Assembly (NCBI RefSeq): GCF_036010505.1
Contig: NZ_CP108569.1
Span: 930,001 to 994,000 of the forward strand
Source: Streptomyces sp. NBC_01197
GTDB lineage: Bacteria; Actinomycetota; Actinomycetes; Streptomycetales; Streptomycetaceae
Reading direction: 5' to 3'
DNA: 64,000 bases
Of this stretch, positions 25,393-34,455 are shown piece after piece; the stretch's first letter is position 1, and the number at the start of each line of letters is the position of its first letter. The notes below the pieces were generated by a model. It was given only the letters and a program-made list of their open reading frames with translations. It was not told the origin of the DNA and did not search any database. The position numbers were made by a program, and so were the translations under genes.

Positions 25393-26934
25393 TCACGGCT
25401 GTAGCTGGTAGTCCGGGAAGTTGCCCGGCGCGCTCTCCCCGGCCGAGCCCTCGGTCACCGCGTGGACCAGTAGCTCGCCGCCCACGAAGGCGCCGCGCCA
25501 CGACGCCCCGTGGCCGCCGAAGAGCTCGTCGCGGTCGCCTCGCGAACGTGGCTTGGAGCGACCGACCTTGAAAGCCCGGATCTGCGGGGCCAGCCGCTCG
25601 TACGTCTTCGGGTCGTCGGTCGACAGGGAGGCGACCAGCGCTCCGTTGGAGGCGTTCATGGCGGCCAGCAGTTCCGCCTCCGTATCGACCAGGACGATGG
25701 TGTCGACGGGGCCGAACGGCTCCGCGTGGAAGAGCGGGGAGGACGGCGGCGGGTTGAGCAGCGTGACCGGCGGAAGGTAGGCGCCGGTGTCCTGGCCGGC
25801 GAGGAAGCGGCCGTCCGAGAGGCTTCCCCGGTGCAGCGGGATCGCGCCGCGGTCGATGGCCCCGGCCACCTGGTCGTCCAGTTCCCTGGCCTTCGCCGCG
25901 TTGATCAGCGGCCCGAAATCCAGCTCGGGGAGCGGATCCGCGGGGTCCTCGACGGCCAGCGGGTGGCCCGTACGGATGGAGCCCACGGCAGGCAGATACG
26001 CCGCCAGGAACGCGTCGAAAGCACTGCGCTGCACGACGAACCGCGGGTAGGCCGTGCACCGCTGCTTCCCGTAGTCGAAGAGCTTGGGAATCACCGAGGA
26101 GAGCGCGGACCAGTCCGTGTAGTTCCAGAAGCCCCAGGTGTTGAGCCCCTCCTGTTCGAGGATGTGCCGCTTGCCGAGGTCGGCCACCGCGGTGGCGATC
26201 CTCGCTCCCGTGTCACGGCCGCCCACGAACGAGACACACCCGATCTCCGGGGAACGGACCAGGGCCTCGGAGAGTTCACCGCCGCTGCCGCTGACGAGGG
26301 TGACCGGAACCCCCTCCCGCGCCGCGAGTGCGCAGGCCAGCGTCAGGCAGGCGACACCGCCGTCGGTCGGTGCCTTGGCGATGACCGCGTTTCCGGCCAG
26401 CGCCTGCACCAGCATCGCGTGGACCAGCACCGACATCGGATAGTTCCAGCTGGCGATATTGGAGACCGGGCCTTCGAGCGGGGTACGGCCTTCGGTCATC
26501 TCCTCGATGCCGGCGACGTACCAGCGCACACCGTCGATGGCGCGGTCGACGTCGGCCGTCGCCAGCCGCCAGGGCTTGCCGATCTCCCAGACGAGCAGGA
26601 GGGCCAGCAGTTCGCGGTGGGCGGTGAGCGCGTCGAGCGTGGCGGAGACCCGGGCCCGGCGTTCGGGCAGCGGGACGTGCCGCCAGACCCGGTGCTGATC
26701 GAGGGCGGCCCGTACGGCCTGCTGGGCGGTGGGGGCGTCGAGACGCGGCGGGCCCGAGATACGGCTGCCGTCGACCGGGCTGGTGGCGGGCAGCGCACGC
26801 CCGTCGGCCTGCCATGCGCCGTTCCAGAGGTTCAGTACGCGGTCGCCGATGAATGCCTCGGGGGCGACGGCGAGGCAGCGCTGCCAGGCGTCGGCCCAGG
26901 AGGTTCCGGGCTTGAGAGTGAGGGTGGGTGCCAT
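25393..26934 (-). CDS. PaaN-like aldehyde dehydrogenase of the oxalate island
   Basis: A 513-residue aldehyde dehydrogenase resembling the stand-alone PaaN-type enzymes. The cofactor region shows ASWNYPMSVL and AKAPTDGG, the general-base region is LEQEGLNTWGFWN, and the catalytic Cys lies in GKQRCTAYPRF. Within this cluster it may oxidise, or form from a CoA ester, a short aldehyde such as glyoxylate; no substrate can be read directly. The ATG at 26934 has GGAG 9 bases upstream and is preferred to the ATG at 26952. It is the third gene of the leftward sucC-sucD operon, 81 bp after sucD. Confidence 0.8.
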   Translation of the reverse strand: MAPTLTLKPGTSWADAWQRCLAVAPEAFIGDRVLNLWNGAWQADGRALPATSPVDGSRISGPPRLDAPTAQQAVRAALDQHRVWRHVPLPERRARVSATLDALTAHRELLALLLVWEIGKPWRLATADVDRAIDGVRWYVAGIEEMTEGRTPLEGPVSNIASWNYPMSVLVHAMLVQALAGNAVIAKAPTDGGVACLTLACALAAREGVPVTLVSGSGGELSEALVRSPEIGCVSFVGGRDTGARIATAVADLGKRHILEQEGLNTWGFWNYTDWSALSSVIPKLFDYGKQRCTAYPRFVVQRSAFDAFLAAYLPAVGSIRTGHPLAVEDPADPLPELDFGPLINAAKARELDDQVAGAIDRGAIPLHRGSLSDGRFLAGQDTGAYLPPVTLLNPPPSSPLFHAEPFGPVDTIVLVDTEAELLAAMNASNGALVASLSTDDPKTYERLAPQIRAFKVGRSKPRSRGDRDELFGGHGASWRGAFVGGELLVHAVTEGSAGESAPGNFPDYQLQP

Positions 26935-27015
26935 CGGTGGGTCTCCGCTCATGAGGGGCGGGGCAGGTGGTGGCTTTCCTGGTGTGCGGCAGCCCTGGCG
27001 GGGCGGTCCAGGCGT

Positions 27016-27924
27016 TCAGAGAACACTCTGCGCCGTGCCCCGGAGGACCGCGAGGCGTGCCTGGACCAGTGCCGCGGTCTCCGAAGGGGTCGAGCCGACG
27101 CTCACGCCCGCCGCTTCGAGGGCCGCCTTCTTGGCCTGGGCGGTTCCCGACGAGCCGGAGACGATCGCTCCGGCATGGCCCATGGTCCTGCCCTCCGGAG
27201 CGGTGAAGCCCGCGATGTAGCCGACCACGGGTTTGGTGACGTGCGCGGCGATGTACGCGGCGGCCCGCTCCTCGGCGTCGCCGCCGATCTCTCCGATCAG
27301 GACGATCAGCTCGGTGTCCGGGTCGTCCTGGAACGCCGCGAGGCAGTCGATGTGCGTGGTGCCGATGACGGGGTCGCCGCCGATGCCCACCGCCGATGAG
27401 AAGCCCTCGTCGCGCAGCTCGTACATCAGCTGGTAGGTGAGCGTGCCGGATTTGGAGACCAGTCCGATCCGGCCGGGGGTGCCGGCGATGTCGGCGGGGA
27501 TGATGCCGACGTTGGACTGTCCGGGGCTGATCAGGCCCGGACAGTTCGGTCCGATGACCCGGGTGCCCCGGTCAGCGGCGTACGCCGTGAAGACCACCGC
27601 GTCGTGTACGGGGATTCCCTCCGTGATGACGACGGCGAGGCCGATCCCCGCGTCGGCGGCCTCGGCGACCGCCGCTCCGGCGGAGGGCGGCGGGACGAAG
27701 ACGACGGTGACGTCGGCGCCGGTGGCCTCGATGCCCTCGCGCACCGAGCCGAAGACGGGGACGGTCACCCCGTCGAAGTCGATTGGCAGTCCGGCCTTGC
27801 GGGGGTTGACGCCGCCGACGACGCGTGTCTCCGCGGCGAGCATGCGCCGGGTGTGCTTCATGCCTTCGGCGCCAGTCATGCCCTGGACGAGTACTTTGCT
27901 CTCCGCGGTGAGGAAAATGGCCAT
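27016..27924 (-). CDS. sucD: Succinyl-CoA ligase alpha subunit homologue (second copy type)
   Basis: A 302-residue alpha subunit of the ADP/GDP-forming succinyl-CoA synthetase family. It has the CoA-binding fold ([20 protein letters not shown]), [21 protein letters not shown] and the phosphohistidine loop [13 protein letters not shown]. It is paired with the beta subunit directly upstream. Location beside oxalate genes suggests a specialised CoA-ligase role (for example succinate or oxalate activation) rather than the TCA-cycle copy, but that is inference. It follows sucC by only 1 bp. Confidence 0.88.
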   Translation of the reverse strand: MAIFLTAESKVLVQGMTGAEGMKHTRRMLAAETRVVGGVNPRKAGLPIDFDGVTVPVFGSVREGIEATGADVTVVFVPPPSAGAAVAEAADAGIGLAVVITEGIPVHDAVVFTAYAADRGTRVIGPNCPGLISPGQSNVGIIPADIAGTPGRIGLVSKSGTLTYQLMYELRDEGFSSAVGIGGDPVIGTTHIDCLAAFQDDPDTELIVLIGEIGGDAEERAAAYIAAHVTKPVVGYIAGFTAPEGRTMGHAGAIVSGSSGTAQAKKAALEAAGVSVGSTPSETAALVQARLAVLRGTAQSVL

Positions 27925-27925
27925 C

Positions 27926-29140
27926 TCAGGCTCCCAGGTCGGTGAGGGCGTCGGTGGGCGCGGCATCGGTGGCTGCGGCACTGGTCGGTACGGCACCGGC
28001 GGGTACGGCCCCGGCGCCCGCGAGGACGGCCGCCCGGCGTGCCGCGCCGTCCATCGTGGTGGCCTGCTGCACGAGAGGGTGGGCACGGCGGTCGAGGACC
28101 GCGCGGCCCGCTGCGGCGCTGTTGCCGTCGAGCCGTACGACCAGCGGCTTGGTCACCTCGACCGACTCCAGGGCCTGGACGATGCCGTCGGCGACCGCGT
28201 CGCAGGCGGTGATGCCGCCGAAGACATTGACGAGGACCGACTTCACCTGGGGGTCGGAGAGGACGAGCGCGAGCGCGTCGGCCATCACCCGGGCCGACGC
28301 GCCGCCCCCGATGTCGAGGAAGTCGGCAGGCCGGGCGCCGCAGCCGGCGACGACGTCGAGAGTCGACATGACGAGGCCCGCGCCGTTGCCGATGATGCCG
28401 ACCTGGCCGTCGAGCCGGACGTAGTTGAGCCCCTTGGCCAGGGCCCGCGCCTCCAGCGGGCCCCCGTACGGGTCGGTTTCGTCCACTCCCCAACGCGTCT
28501 GCCGGAAGCGGGCGTTGTCGTCGAGGGTGACCTTTCCGTCGAGGGCGAGAAGCCCGCCGCCGGTGGTCCGTACGAGCGGATTGACCTCCACGAGGAGGGC
28601 GTCCTCGTGGACCATGACCTGCCAGAGCCGCTGGAGGACCCCGGCGGCCCCGGCCGGCAGGCCCGCGGCGTGTGCGATCGCTTCGGCCTTGGCCTCGGTG
28701 ACGCCTTCGGCCGGATCGACCGGGATCCTGACCACCGCGTCGGGCCTGGCCGCGGCCGTCTCCTCGATCTCCGTGCCACCGTCGGCCGACCCGATGGCGA
28801 CGAAGGTCCCCGCCGCGCGGTCGAGGACGTAACTCACGTAGTACTCCGCCTCGATGTCGGCCGGCTGGGCCAGCATGACCTTGTGGACGGGATGGCCCTT
28901 GATGTCCATGGCGAGCATCTGGCGGGCGGTCAGTTCCGCTGACGCCGGGTCCGCCGCGAGCTTCACACCGCCCGCCTTGCCCCGGCCGCCGGTCTTCACC
29001 TGGGCCTTGACGACGACGCGGCCGCCGAGGAGTTCCGCGGCCGCCCGCGCCTCGCGCGGGGCGGCGACGACGGCCGCGTCCGGTACCGGGATGCCGTGGG
29101 CCTTGAAGAGTTCCCTTGCCTGGTGCTCGTACAGATCCAT
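27926..29140 (-). CDS. sucC: Succinyl-CoA ligase beta subunit homologue
   Basis: A 404-residue ATP-grasp beta subunit. The N-terminus [20 protein letters not shown] is typical, followed by [25 protein letters not shown], the LDIGGGAS loop and [11 protein letters not shown]. The last ~30 residues are an extra Ala/Thr-rich tail not usual in the family. It is the first gene of the leftward operon sucC-sucD-aldehyde dehydrogenase. The start lies 98 bp from an operator-like element shared with the divergent decarboxylase gene. Confidence 0.88.
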   Translation of the reverse strand: MDLYEHQARELFKAHGIPVPDAAVVAAPREARAAAELLGGRVVVKAQVKTGGRGKAGGVKLAADPASAELTARQMLAMDIKGHPVHKVMLAQPADIEAEYYVSYVLDRAAGTFVAIGSADGGTEIEETAAARPDAVVRIPVDPAEGVTEAKAEAIAHAAGLPAGAAGVLQRLWQVMVHEDALLVEVNPLVRTTGGGLLALDGKVTLDDNARFRQTRWGVDETDPYGGPLEARALAKGLNYVRLDGQVGIIGNGAGLVMSTLDVVAGCGARPADFLDIGGGASARVMADALALVLSDPQVKSVLVNVFGGITACDAVADGIVQALESVEVTKPLVVRLDGNSAAAGRAVLDRRAHPLVQQATTMDGAARRAAVLAGAGAVPAGAVPTSAAATDAAPTDALTDLGA

Positions 29141-29222
29141 ACCCGTACCTGCTCCCTGTGCTGTGAAGGAAAGTGCCGCACGCCCCCTGGACACCACCCA
29201 CCGGATGAGGGATAACAAGTTC

Positions 29223-29248
29223 ATACAGTATTCGTCGACTGTATGCAA
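29223..29248. promoter_or_regulatory. Operator of the oxalate island, site A
   Basis: ATACAGT (29223-29229) and ACTGTAT (29238-29244) form an inverted repeat with an 8-bp spacer, and ACTGTATGCAA occupies 29238-29248. It lies between the divergent sucC and oxalyl-CoA decarboxylase genes. The same word occurs at three other promoters of the island, including that of the GntR gene, its likely reader. Confidence 0.65.
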
Positions 29249-29316
29249 TCTGCGCAGAGCTCCAGCGGATCTGGATTACCCGCTGCATCCCCCCTACGAA
29301 GGGAACGGACTTCGCT

Positions 29317-30999
29317 ATGCCCGACCCCAGCCAGGACCTCATCTCCGGTGGGCACTTGGTCGCCAAGGCGCTCAAAGCGGAGGGTGTCGACGTCGTCTAC
29401 ACCCTCTGTGGTGGCCACATCATCGACATCTACGACGGCTGCGTGGACGAGGGCATCGAAGTCGTCGATGTCCGCCACGAGCAGGTCGCCGCCCACGCCG
29501 CCGACGGCTACGCCCGCATCACCGGCAAGCCGGGCTGCGCCGTCGTCACGGCGGGCCCCGGCACGACCGATGCCGTGACCGGTGTCGCCAACGCGTTCCG
29601 GGCCGAGTCGCCCATGCTGCTGATCGGTGGTCAGGGAGCGCTGAGCCAGCACCGGATGGGGTCCCTGCAGGACCTCCCGCACGTCGACATGATGACGCCG
29701 ATCACCAAGTTCGCCGCCACCGTGCCGCACACCGCACGCGCCGCCGACCTCGTCTCGATGGCCTTCCGCGAGTGCTACAACGGCGCGCCTGGCCCGTCGT
29801 TCCTGGAGATCCCACGCGATGTGCTCGACGCCAAGGTGCCGGCCGCACAGGCCCGCGTCCCGGAAGCCGGCCGGTACCGGGCCTCGACCCGCTCGGCCGG
29901 TGATCCGGCCGGCATCGAGAAGCTCGCCGATCTCCTCGTCCACGCGGAGAAGCCGGCGATCCTGCTCGGCAGCCAGGTCTGGACGACCCGGGCCACCGAA
30001 TCGGCGGTCGAGCTCGTCCGTACGCTCAACGTCCCCGCGTACATGAACGGCGCGGGGCGCGGGACACTGCCGCCCGGCGACCCGCACCACTTCCAGCTCT
30101 CCCGGCGCTACGCCTTCTCCAACGCCGATCTCATCGTCATCGTCGGCACCCCTTTCGACTTCCGGATGGGATACGGGAAGCGCCTCTCGCCGGACGCCAC
30201 CGTGGTCCAGATCGATCTCGACTACCGCACGGTGGGCAAGAACCGGGACATCGACCTCGGGCTCGTCGGTGACGCCGGGCTGATCCTGAAGTCCGTCACC
30301 GAGGCGGCGTCCGGCCGGGTCAACGGTGGTGCGGTCCGGCGGAAGGCCTGGCTGGACGAGCTGCGGGCCGCCGAACAGGTGGCGATCGAGAAGCGGCTGC
30401 CGTCGCTGAGGTCGGACGCCTCGCCCATCCACCCGTACCGTCTGGTGAGCGAGATCAACGACTTCCTCACCGAGGACTCGGTGTACATCGGCGACGGCGG
30501 CGACATCGTCACCTTCTCCGGGCAGGTCGTGCAGCCCAAATCGCCCGGCCACTGGATGGATCCGGGGCCGCTGGGGACACTCGGCGTCGGCATCCCCTTC
30601 GTACTCGCCGCCAAGAAGGCCCGGCCGGACAAGGAGGTCGTGGCGCTCTTCGGGGACGGCGCCTTCTCACTCACCGGCTGGGACTTCGAGACGCTGGTCC
30701 GCTACAACCTGCCCTTCGTCGGGATCGTCGGCAACAACTCGTCGATGAACCAGATCCGTTACGGCCAGGCCCAGAAGTACGGCCCGGAGCGGGAGCGCGT
30801 CGGCAACACCCTCGGCGACGTCCGCTACGACGAGTTCGCCCGGATGCTCGGCGGCCACGGCGAGGAAGTCCGCGACCCGTCCGACATCGCCCCGGCGCTG
30901 CGGCGCGCCCGCGAATCGGGCAAGCCGTCGCTCATCAACGTCTGGGTCGACCCGGACGCATATGCACCCGGAACCATGAACCAGACCATGTACAAGTAG
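29317..30999 (+). CDS. ThDP-dependent decarboxylase, probable oxalyl-CoA decarboxylase
   Basis: A 560-residue thiamine-diphosphate enzyme. The catalytic Glu lies in VRHEQVAAHAADG (~55), the central domain carries AEKPAILLGSQ, and the ThDP/Mg motif runs GDGAFSLTGW to GNNSSMNQ. Placement 12 bp before a clear formyl-CoA:oxalate CoA-transferase supports conversion of oxalyl-CoA to formyl-CoA and CO2. The N-terminal half looks closer to acetolactate-synthase-like proteins than to the Oxalobacter enzyme, and the C-terminus ends MNQTMYK instead of the known closing tail. A 2-hydroxyacyl-CoA lyase is therefore an alternative. The ATG at 29317 follows an AAGGGA site. Confidence 0.7.
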   Translation: MPDPSQDLISGGHLVAKALKAEGVDVVYTLCGGHIIDIYDGCVDEGIEVVDVRHEQVAAHAADGYARITGKPGCAVVTAGPGTTDAVTGVANAFRAESPMLLIGGQGALSQHRMGSLQDLPHVDMMTPITKFAATVPHTARAADLVSMAFRECYNGAPGPSFLEIPRDVLDAKVPAAQARVPEAGRYRASTRSAGDPAGIEKLADLLVHAEKPAILLGSQVWTTRATESAVELVRTLNVPAYMNGAGRGTLPPGDPHHFQLSRRYAFSNADLIVIVGTPFDFRMGYGKRLSPDATVVQIDLDYRTVGKNRDIDLGLVGDAGLILKSVTEAASGRVNGGAVRRKAWLDELRAAEQVAIEKRLPSLRSDASPIHPYRLVSEINDFLTEDSVYIGDGGDIVTFSGQVVQPKSPGHWMDPGPLGTLGVGIPFVLAAKKARPDKEVVALFGDGAFSLTGWDFETLVRYNLPFVGIVGNNSSMNQIRYGQAQKYGPERERVGNTLGDVRYDEFARMLGGHGEEVRDPSDIAPALRRARESGKPSLINVWVDPDAYAPGTMNQTMYK

Positions 31000-31011
31000 G
31001 GGAGCCCCGCC

Positions 31012-32241
31012 ATGACCAAGGCTCTCGAGGGCGTACGCGTCCTCGACATGACCCACGTCCAGTCCGGCCCCTCGGCCACCCAGCTGCTGGCCTGGCTCGG
31101 CGCCGACGTCGTCAAACTCGAAGCTCCGCACGGCGACATCACCCGCAAGCAGCTGCGGGATCTGCCCGATGTCGACTCGCTCTACTTCACAATGCTCAAC
31201 TGCAACAAGCGCAGCATCACCCTCAACACCAAGTCCGAGCGCGGCAAGGAGATCCTGACCGAGCTGATCCGCCGGTCGGACGTGATGGTGGAGAACTTCG
31301 GTCCCGGCGCCGTCGACCGGATGGGTTTCACCTGGGAGAAGATCCAGGAGATCAACCCACGGATCGTCTACGCCTCCATCAAGGGATTCGGTGAGGGCCC
31401 CTACACCAACTTCAAGGCGTACGAGGTGGTCGCCCAGGCCATGGGCGGGTCGATGTCCACCACCGGCTTCGAGGACGGTCCGCCGCTCGCCACCGGAGCG
31501 CAGATCGGCGACTCGGGCACCGGTATCCACCTGGTCGCCGGGGTACTCGCGGCGCTCTTCCAGCGCGAGCACACCGGCCGCGGCCAGCGCGTCAACGTCG
31601 CCATGCAGCACGCAGTACTGAACCTCTGCCGGGTGAAGCTCCGCGACCAGCAGCGGCTCTCCCACGGCCCGTTGGCCGAGTACCCGAACGAGGACTTCGG
31701 CGACGAGGTGCCGCGCAGCGGCAACGCGAGCGGCGGCGGGCAGCCCGGCTGGGCCGTCAAGTGCGCGCCGGGCGGCCCCAACGACTACGTGTATGTCATC
31801 GTCCAGCCCGTCGGCTGGCAGCCGATCAGCAGACTGATCGGCCGGCCCGAGCTGGCCGATGACCCCGACTGGGCCACGCCGGAGTCCCGTCTGCCCAAGC
31901 TCGGCAAGATGTTCCAGCTGATCGAGGAGTGGTCGTCCACCCTTCCCAAGTGGGAGGTGCTCGACCAGCTCAACGCCCACAACGTGCCCTGCGGACCGAT
32001 CCTCTCCACCAAGGAGATCATCGAGGACACGTCACTCGCCGCGAACGGGATCGTGGTCGAGGTCGAACACCCGGAGCGCGGCACCTTCACCACCGTCGGC
32101 TCGCCGCTGAAGCTCTCGGACTCCCCCGTCGATGTGCGTACCTCGCCGCTGCTCGGCGAGCACAACGCGGAGGTGTACGCCGGTGAACTCGGCCTGGGCC
32201 AGGAGGAACTGCGGCTGCTGAAGACGGACGGAGTCATCTGA
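31012..32241 (+). CDS. frc: Formyl-CoA:oxalate CoA-transferase
   Basis: A 409-residue class III CoA-transferase that moves CoA from formyl-CoA to oxalate, giving oxalyl-CoA and formate. Similarity to the Oxalobacter enzyme is visible along the whole length: [43 protein letters not shown], the nucleophile Asp167 in [19 protein letters not shown] and the glycine loop SGGGQPGW. It ends at the start of the next gene (TGATG overlap). This is the firmest functional anchor for the oxalate assignment. Confidence 0.93.
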   Translation: MTKALEGVRVLDMTHVQSGPSATQLLAWLGADVVKLEAPHGDITRKQLRDLPDVDSLYFTMLNCNKRSITLNTKSERGKEILTELIRRSDVMVENFGPGAVDRMGFTWEKIQEINPRIVYASIKGFGEGPYTNFKAYEVVAQAMGGSMSTTGFEDGPPLATGAQIGDSGTGIHLVAGVLAALFQREHTGRGQRVNVAMQHAVLNLCRVKLRDQQRLSHGPLAEYPNEDFGDEVPRSGNASGGGQPGWAVKCAPGGPNDYVYVIVQPVGWQPISRLIGRPELADDPDWATPESRLPKLGKMFQLIEEWSSTLPKWEVLDQLNAHNVPCGPILSTKEIIEDTSLAANGIVVEVEHPERGTFTTVGSPLKLSDSPVDVRTSPLLGEHNAEVYAGELGLGQEELRLLKTDGVI

Positions 32242-34385
32242 TGGGACAGACGGGGCAACAGGACAAGGCGGCGGTACGGGCGGTGCTCGACGCCGCGCTG
32301 GCCGGGGGGCGCCGGGCGCTCACCGCGCCGGAGGCAAAGCTGATCGCCGACGCGTACGGCATTCCGGTCCCCGCCGAGGCGCTGGCCGAGTGCGCGGACG
32401 AGGCCGTCGCGCTCGCCGACCGGATCGGGTTCCCGGTGGTGCTGAAGATCGTCTCTCCGGACATCGTGCACAAGACGGACGCGGGCGGGGTGCGGGTCGG
32501 GGTGCGATCGGCCGCCGAGGTGCGGACCGCCTTCACCTCGATCGTCTCCAACGCCCGTGCGTACAGCCCCCAGGCGGACATCAAGGGCGTCCAGGTCCAG
32601 CAGATGGTGCCGGCCGGTACCGAGGTACTGGTCGGCACCGTCACCGACCCGACCTTCGGCAAGATCGTGGCCTTCGGCCTGGGCGGGGTGCTGGTGGAGG
32701 TGCTCAAGGACATCACCTTCCGCCTCGCGCCCGCCTCGCGCGACGACGCGCTGTCGATGCTGGACTCGGTCCGGGCCGCCGAAGTGCTCCGCGGGGTGCG
32801 CGGCGGGGCGGCCGTGGACCGCGCGGCGCTCGCTTCGCTGATCACCGGGGTCTCCGGACTGGCCGCGGACTTCCCGGAGATCGCCGAGATCGACCTCAAC
32901 CCGGTCTTCGCGTCCGAGGACGGCGTGATGGCCGCCGACGTACGGATCCTGCTGGACCCGTCGCCCGTGACACCCCGGCGCACCTACAGCCGCGCAGAGA
33001 TCCTCACCTCGATGCGCCGGCTGATGGAGCCGCGATCGGTCACCGTCATCGGCGCTTCCAACGAGGACGGCAAGATCGGCAACTCGGTGATGCGCAATCT
33101 CGTCGACGGCGGTTTCGCCGGGGAGATCCACCCGGTGAACCCCAAAGCCGATGACATACTCGGCCGTAAGGCGTACAAGAGCGTGATGGATGTTCCCGGT
33201 GAGCCGGATGTGGCGGTCTTCGCGATCCCCGCGAAGTTCGTCGCGGCCGCCCTCGAAGAGGTCGGGCGCAAGGGCATACCGAACGCCGTGCTGATCCCGT
33301 CCGGCTTCGCCGAGACCGGTGAACACGCCCTGCAGGACGAGATCGTGGCGGTCGCCGAACGGTACGGGGTCCGGCTGCTCGGTCCGAACATCTACGGCTA
33401 CTACTCGACGTGGCAGGACCTGTGTGCCACGTTCTGCACGCCGTACGACGTCAGGGGCGGGGTCGCGCTCACCTCGCAGTCCGGCGGGATCGGCATGGCC
33501 ATCCTCGGGTTCGCCCGTACGACGAAGACCGGCGTCTCCGCCATCGTGGGGCTCGGCAACAAGTCGGACCTGGACGAGGACGATCTGCTCACCTGGTTCG
33601 GCGAGGACCCGCACACCCAGTGCATCGCCATGCATCTGGAGGACCTCAAGGACGGCCGGGCGTTCGTCGATGCGGCACGGGCGACCGTGCCGAAGAAGCC
33701 CGTCGTGGTGCTGAAGGCGGGCCGCACCAGTGCGGGCGCCAGGGCAGCGGGGTCGCACACCGGGGCGCTGGCCGGTGACGACGCGGTGTACGAAGACATC
33801 CTGCGGCAGGCGGGGGTCATCCGGGCGCCGGGGCTCAACGACATGCTGGAGTACGCGCGTGCGCTGCCCGTGCTGCCCACACCCCGGGGCGACAACGTCG
33901 TCATCATCACCGGGGCCGGGGGTTCGGGGGTGCTGCTCTCGGACGCGATCGTCGACAACGGGCTGTCGCTGATGGAGATCCCGCCGGATCTGGACGCGGC
34001 GTTCAAGGCGTTCATCCCGCCGTTCGGGGCCGCCGGCAACCCCATCGACATCACCGGCGGCGAGCCTCCGGCGACCTACGAGGCGACGATCCGGCTCGGC
34101 CTGGAGGATCCGCGGATCCATGCGCTGGTGCTGGGCTACTGGCACACGATCGTCACTCCCCCGATGGTCTTCGCGGAGCTGACCGCGCGCGTCGTCGCGG
34201 AGTTCCGGGCACGGGGCATCGAGAAACCCGTCGTGGCGTCGCTGGCCGGCGACGTCGAAGTCGAGGAGGCCTGCCAGTACCTCTACGAGCGGGGAGTCGT
34301 CGCGTACCCGTACACCACGGAGAAACCGGTGGAGGTACTCGGCGCGAAGTACCGCTGGGCCCGGGCGGCCGGGTTGCTCGGCTGA
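32241..34385 (+). CDS. NDP-forming acyl-CoA synthetase, fused and domain-permuted
   Basis: A 714-residue acyl-CoA synthetase of the acetyl-CoA synthetase (ADP-forming) superfamily. An ATP-grasp domain comes first (FPVVLKIVSPDIVHKTDAGG, ~50-230), then the CoA-binding domain from SVTVIGASNEDGKIGNSVMR and the ligase domain with the phospho-His loop GSHTGALAGDDA. In the archaeal enzyme these regions are separate subunits. It could activate oxalate at the expense of ATP, or salvage energy from formyl-CoA or another thioester. Its ATG overlaps the transferase stop codon. Confidence 0.85.
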   Translation: MGQTGQQDKAAVRAVLDAALAGGRRALTAPEAKLIADAYGIPVPAEALAECADEAVALADRIGFPVVLKIVSPDIVHKTDAGGVRVGVRSAAEVRTAFTSIVSNARAYSPQADIKGVQVQQMVPAGTEVLVGTVTDPTFGKIVAFGLGGVLVEVLKDITFRLAPASRDDALSMLDSVRAAEVLRGVRGGAAVDRAALASLITGVSGLAADFPEIAEIDLNPVFASEDGVMAADVRILLDPSPVTPRRTYSRAEILTSMRRLMEPRSVTVIGASNEDGKIGNSVMRNLVDGGFAGEIHPVNPKADDILGRKAYKSVMDVPGEPDVAVFAIPAKFVAAALEEVGRKGIPNAVLIPSGFAETGEHALQDEIVAVAERYGVRLLGPNIYGYYSTWQDLCATFCTPYDVRGGVALTSQSGGIGMAILGFARTTKTGVSAIVGLGNKSDLDEDDLLTWFGEDPHTQCIAMHLEDLKDGRAFVDAARATVPKKPVVVLKAGRTSAGARAAGSHTGALAGDDAVYEDILRQAGVIRAPGLNDMLEYARALPVLPTPRGDNVVIITGAGGSGVLLSDAIVDNGLSLMEIPPDLDAAFKAFIPPFGAAGNPIDITGGEPPATYEATIRLGLEDPRIHALVLGYWHTIVTPPMVFAELTARVVAEFRARGIEKPVVASLAGDVEVEEACQYLYERGVVAYPYTTEKPVEVLGAKYRWARAAGLLG

Positions 34386-34455
34386 CCCCGGCTCCGCGGA
34401 GCGAAAGGTTTGGACAGGGGGCGCTGGCCAGTTCTTTCGAGACCAAGGGGACCTG

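Noticed and set aside
25510..28942. Very long forward-strand frames across the aldehyde dehydrogenase and sucCD genes
   Set aside because: Shadow frames: composition is Arg/Gly/Val-rich without domains, while the reverse strand has complete conserved enzymes.
31012..32241. Carnitine or other class III CoA-transferase instead of the oxalate enzyme
   Set aside because: Full-length resemblance to formyl-CoA transferase, including the SGGGQPGW loop, and the adjacent ThDP decarboxylase and OxlT-like gene fit oxalate better.
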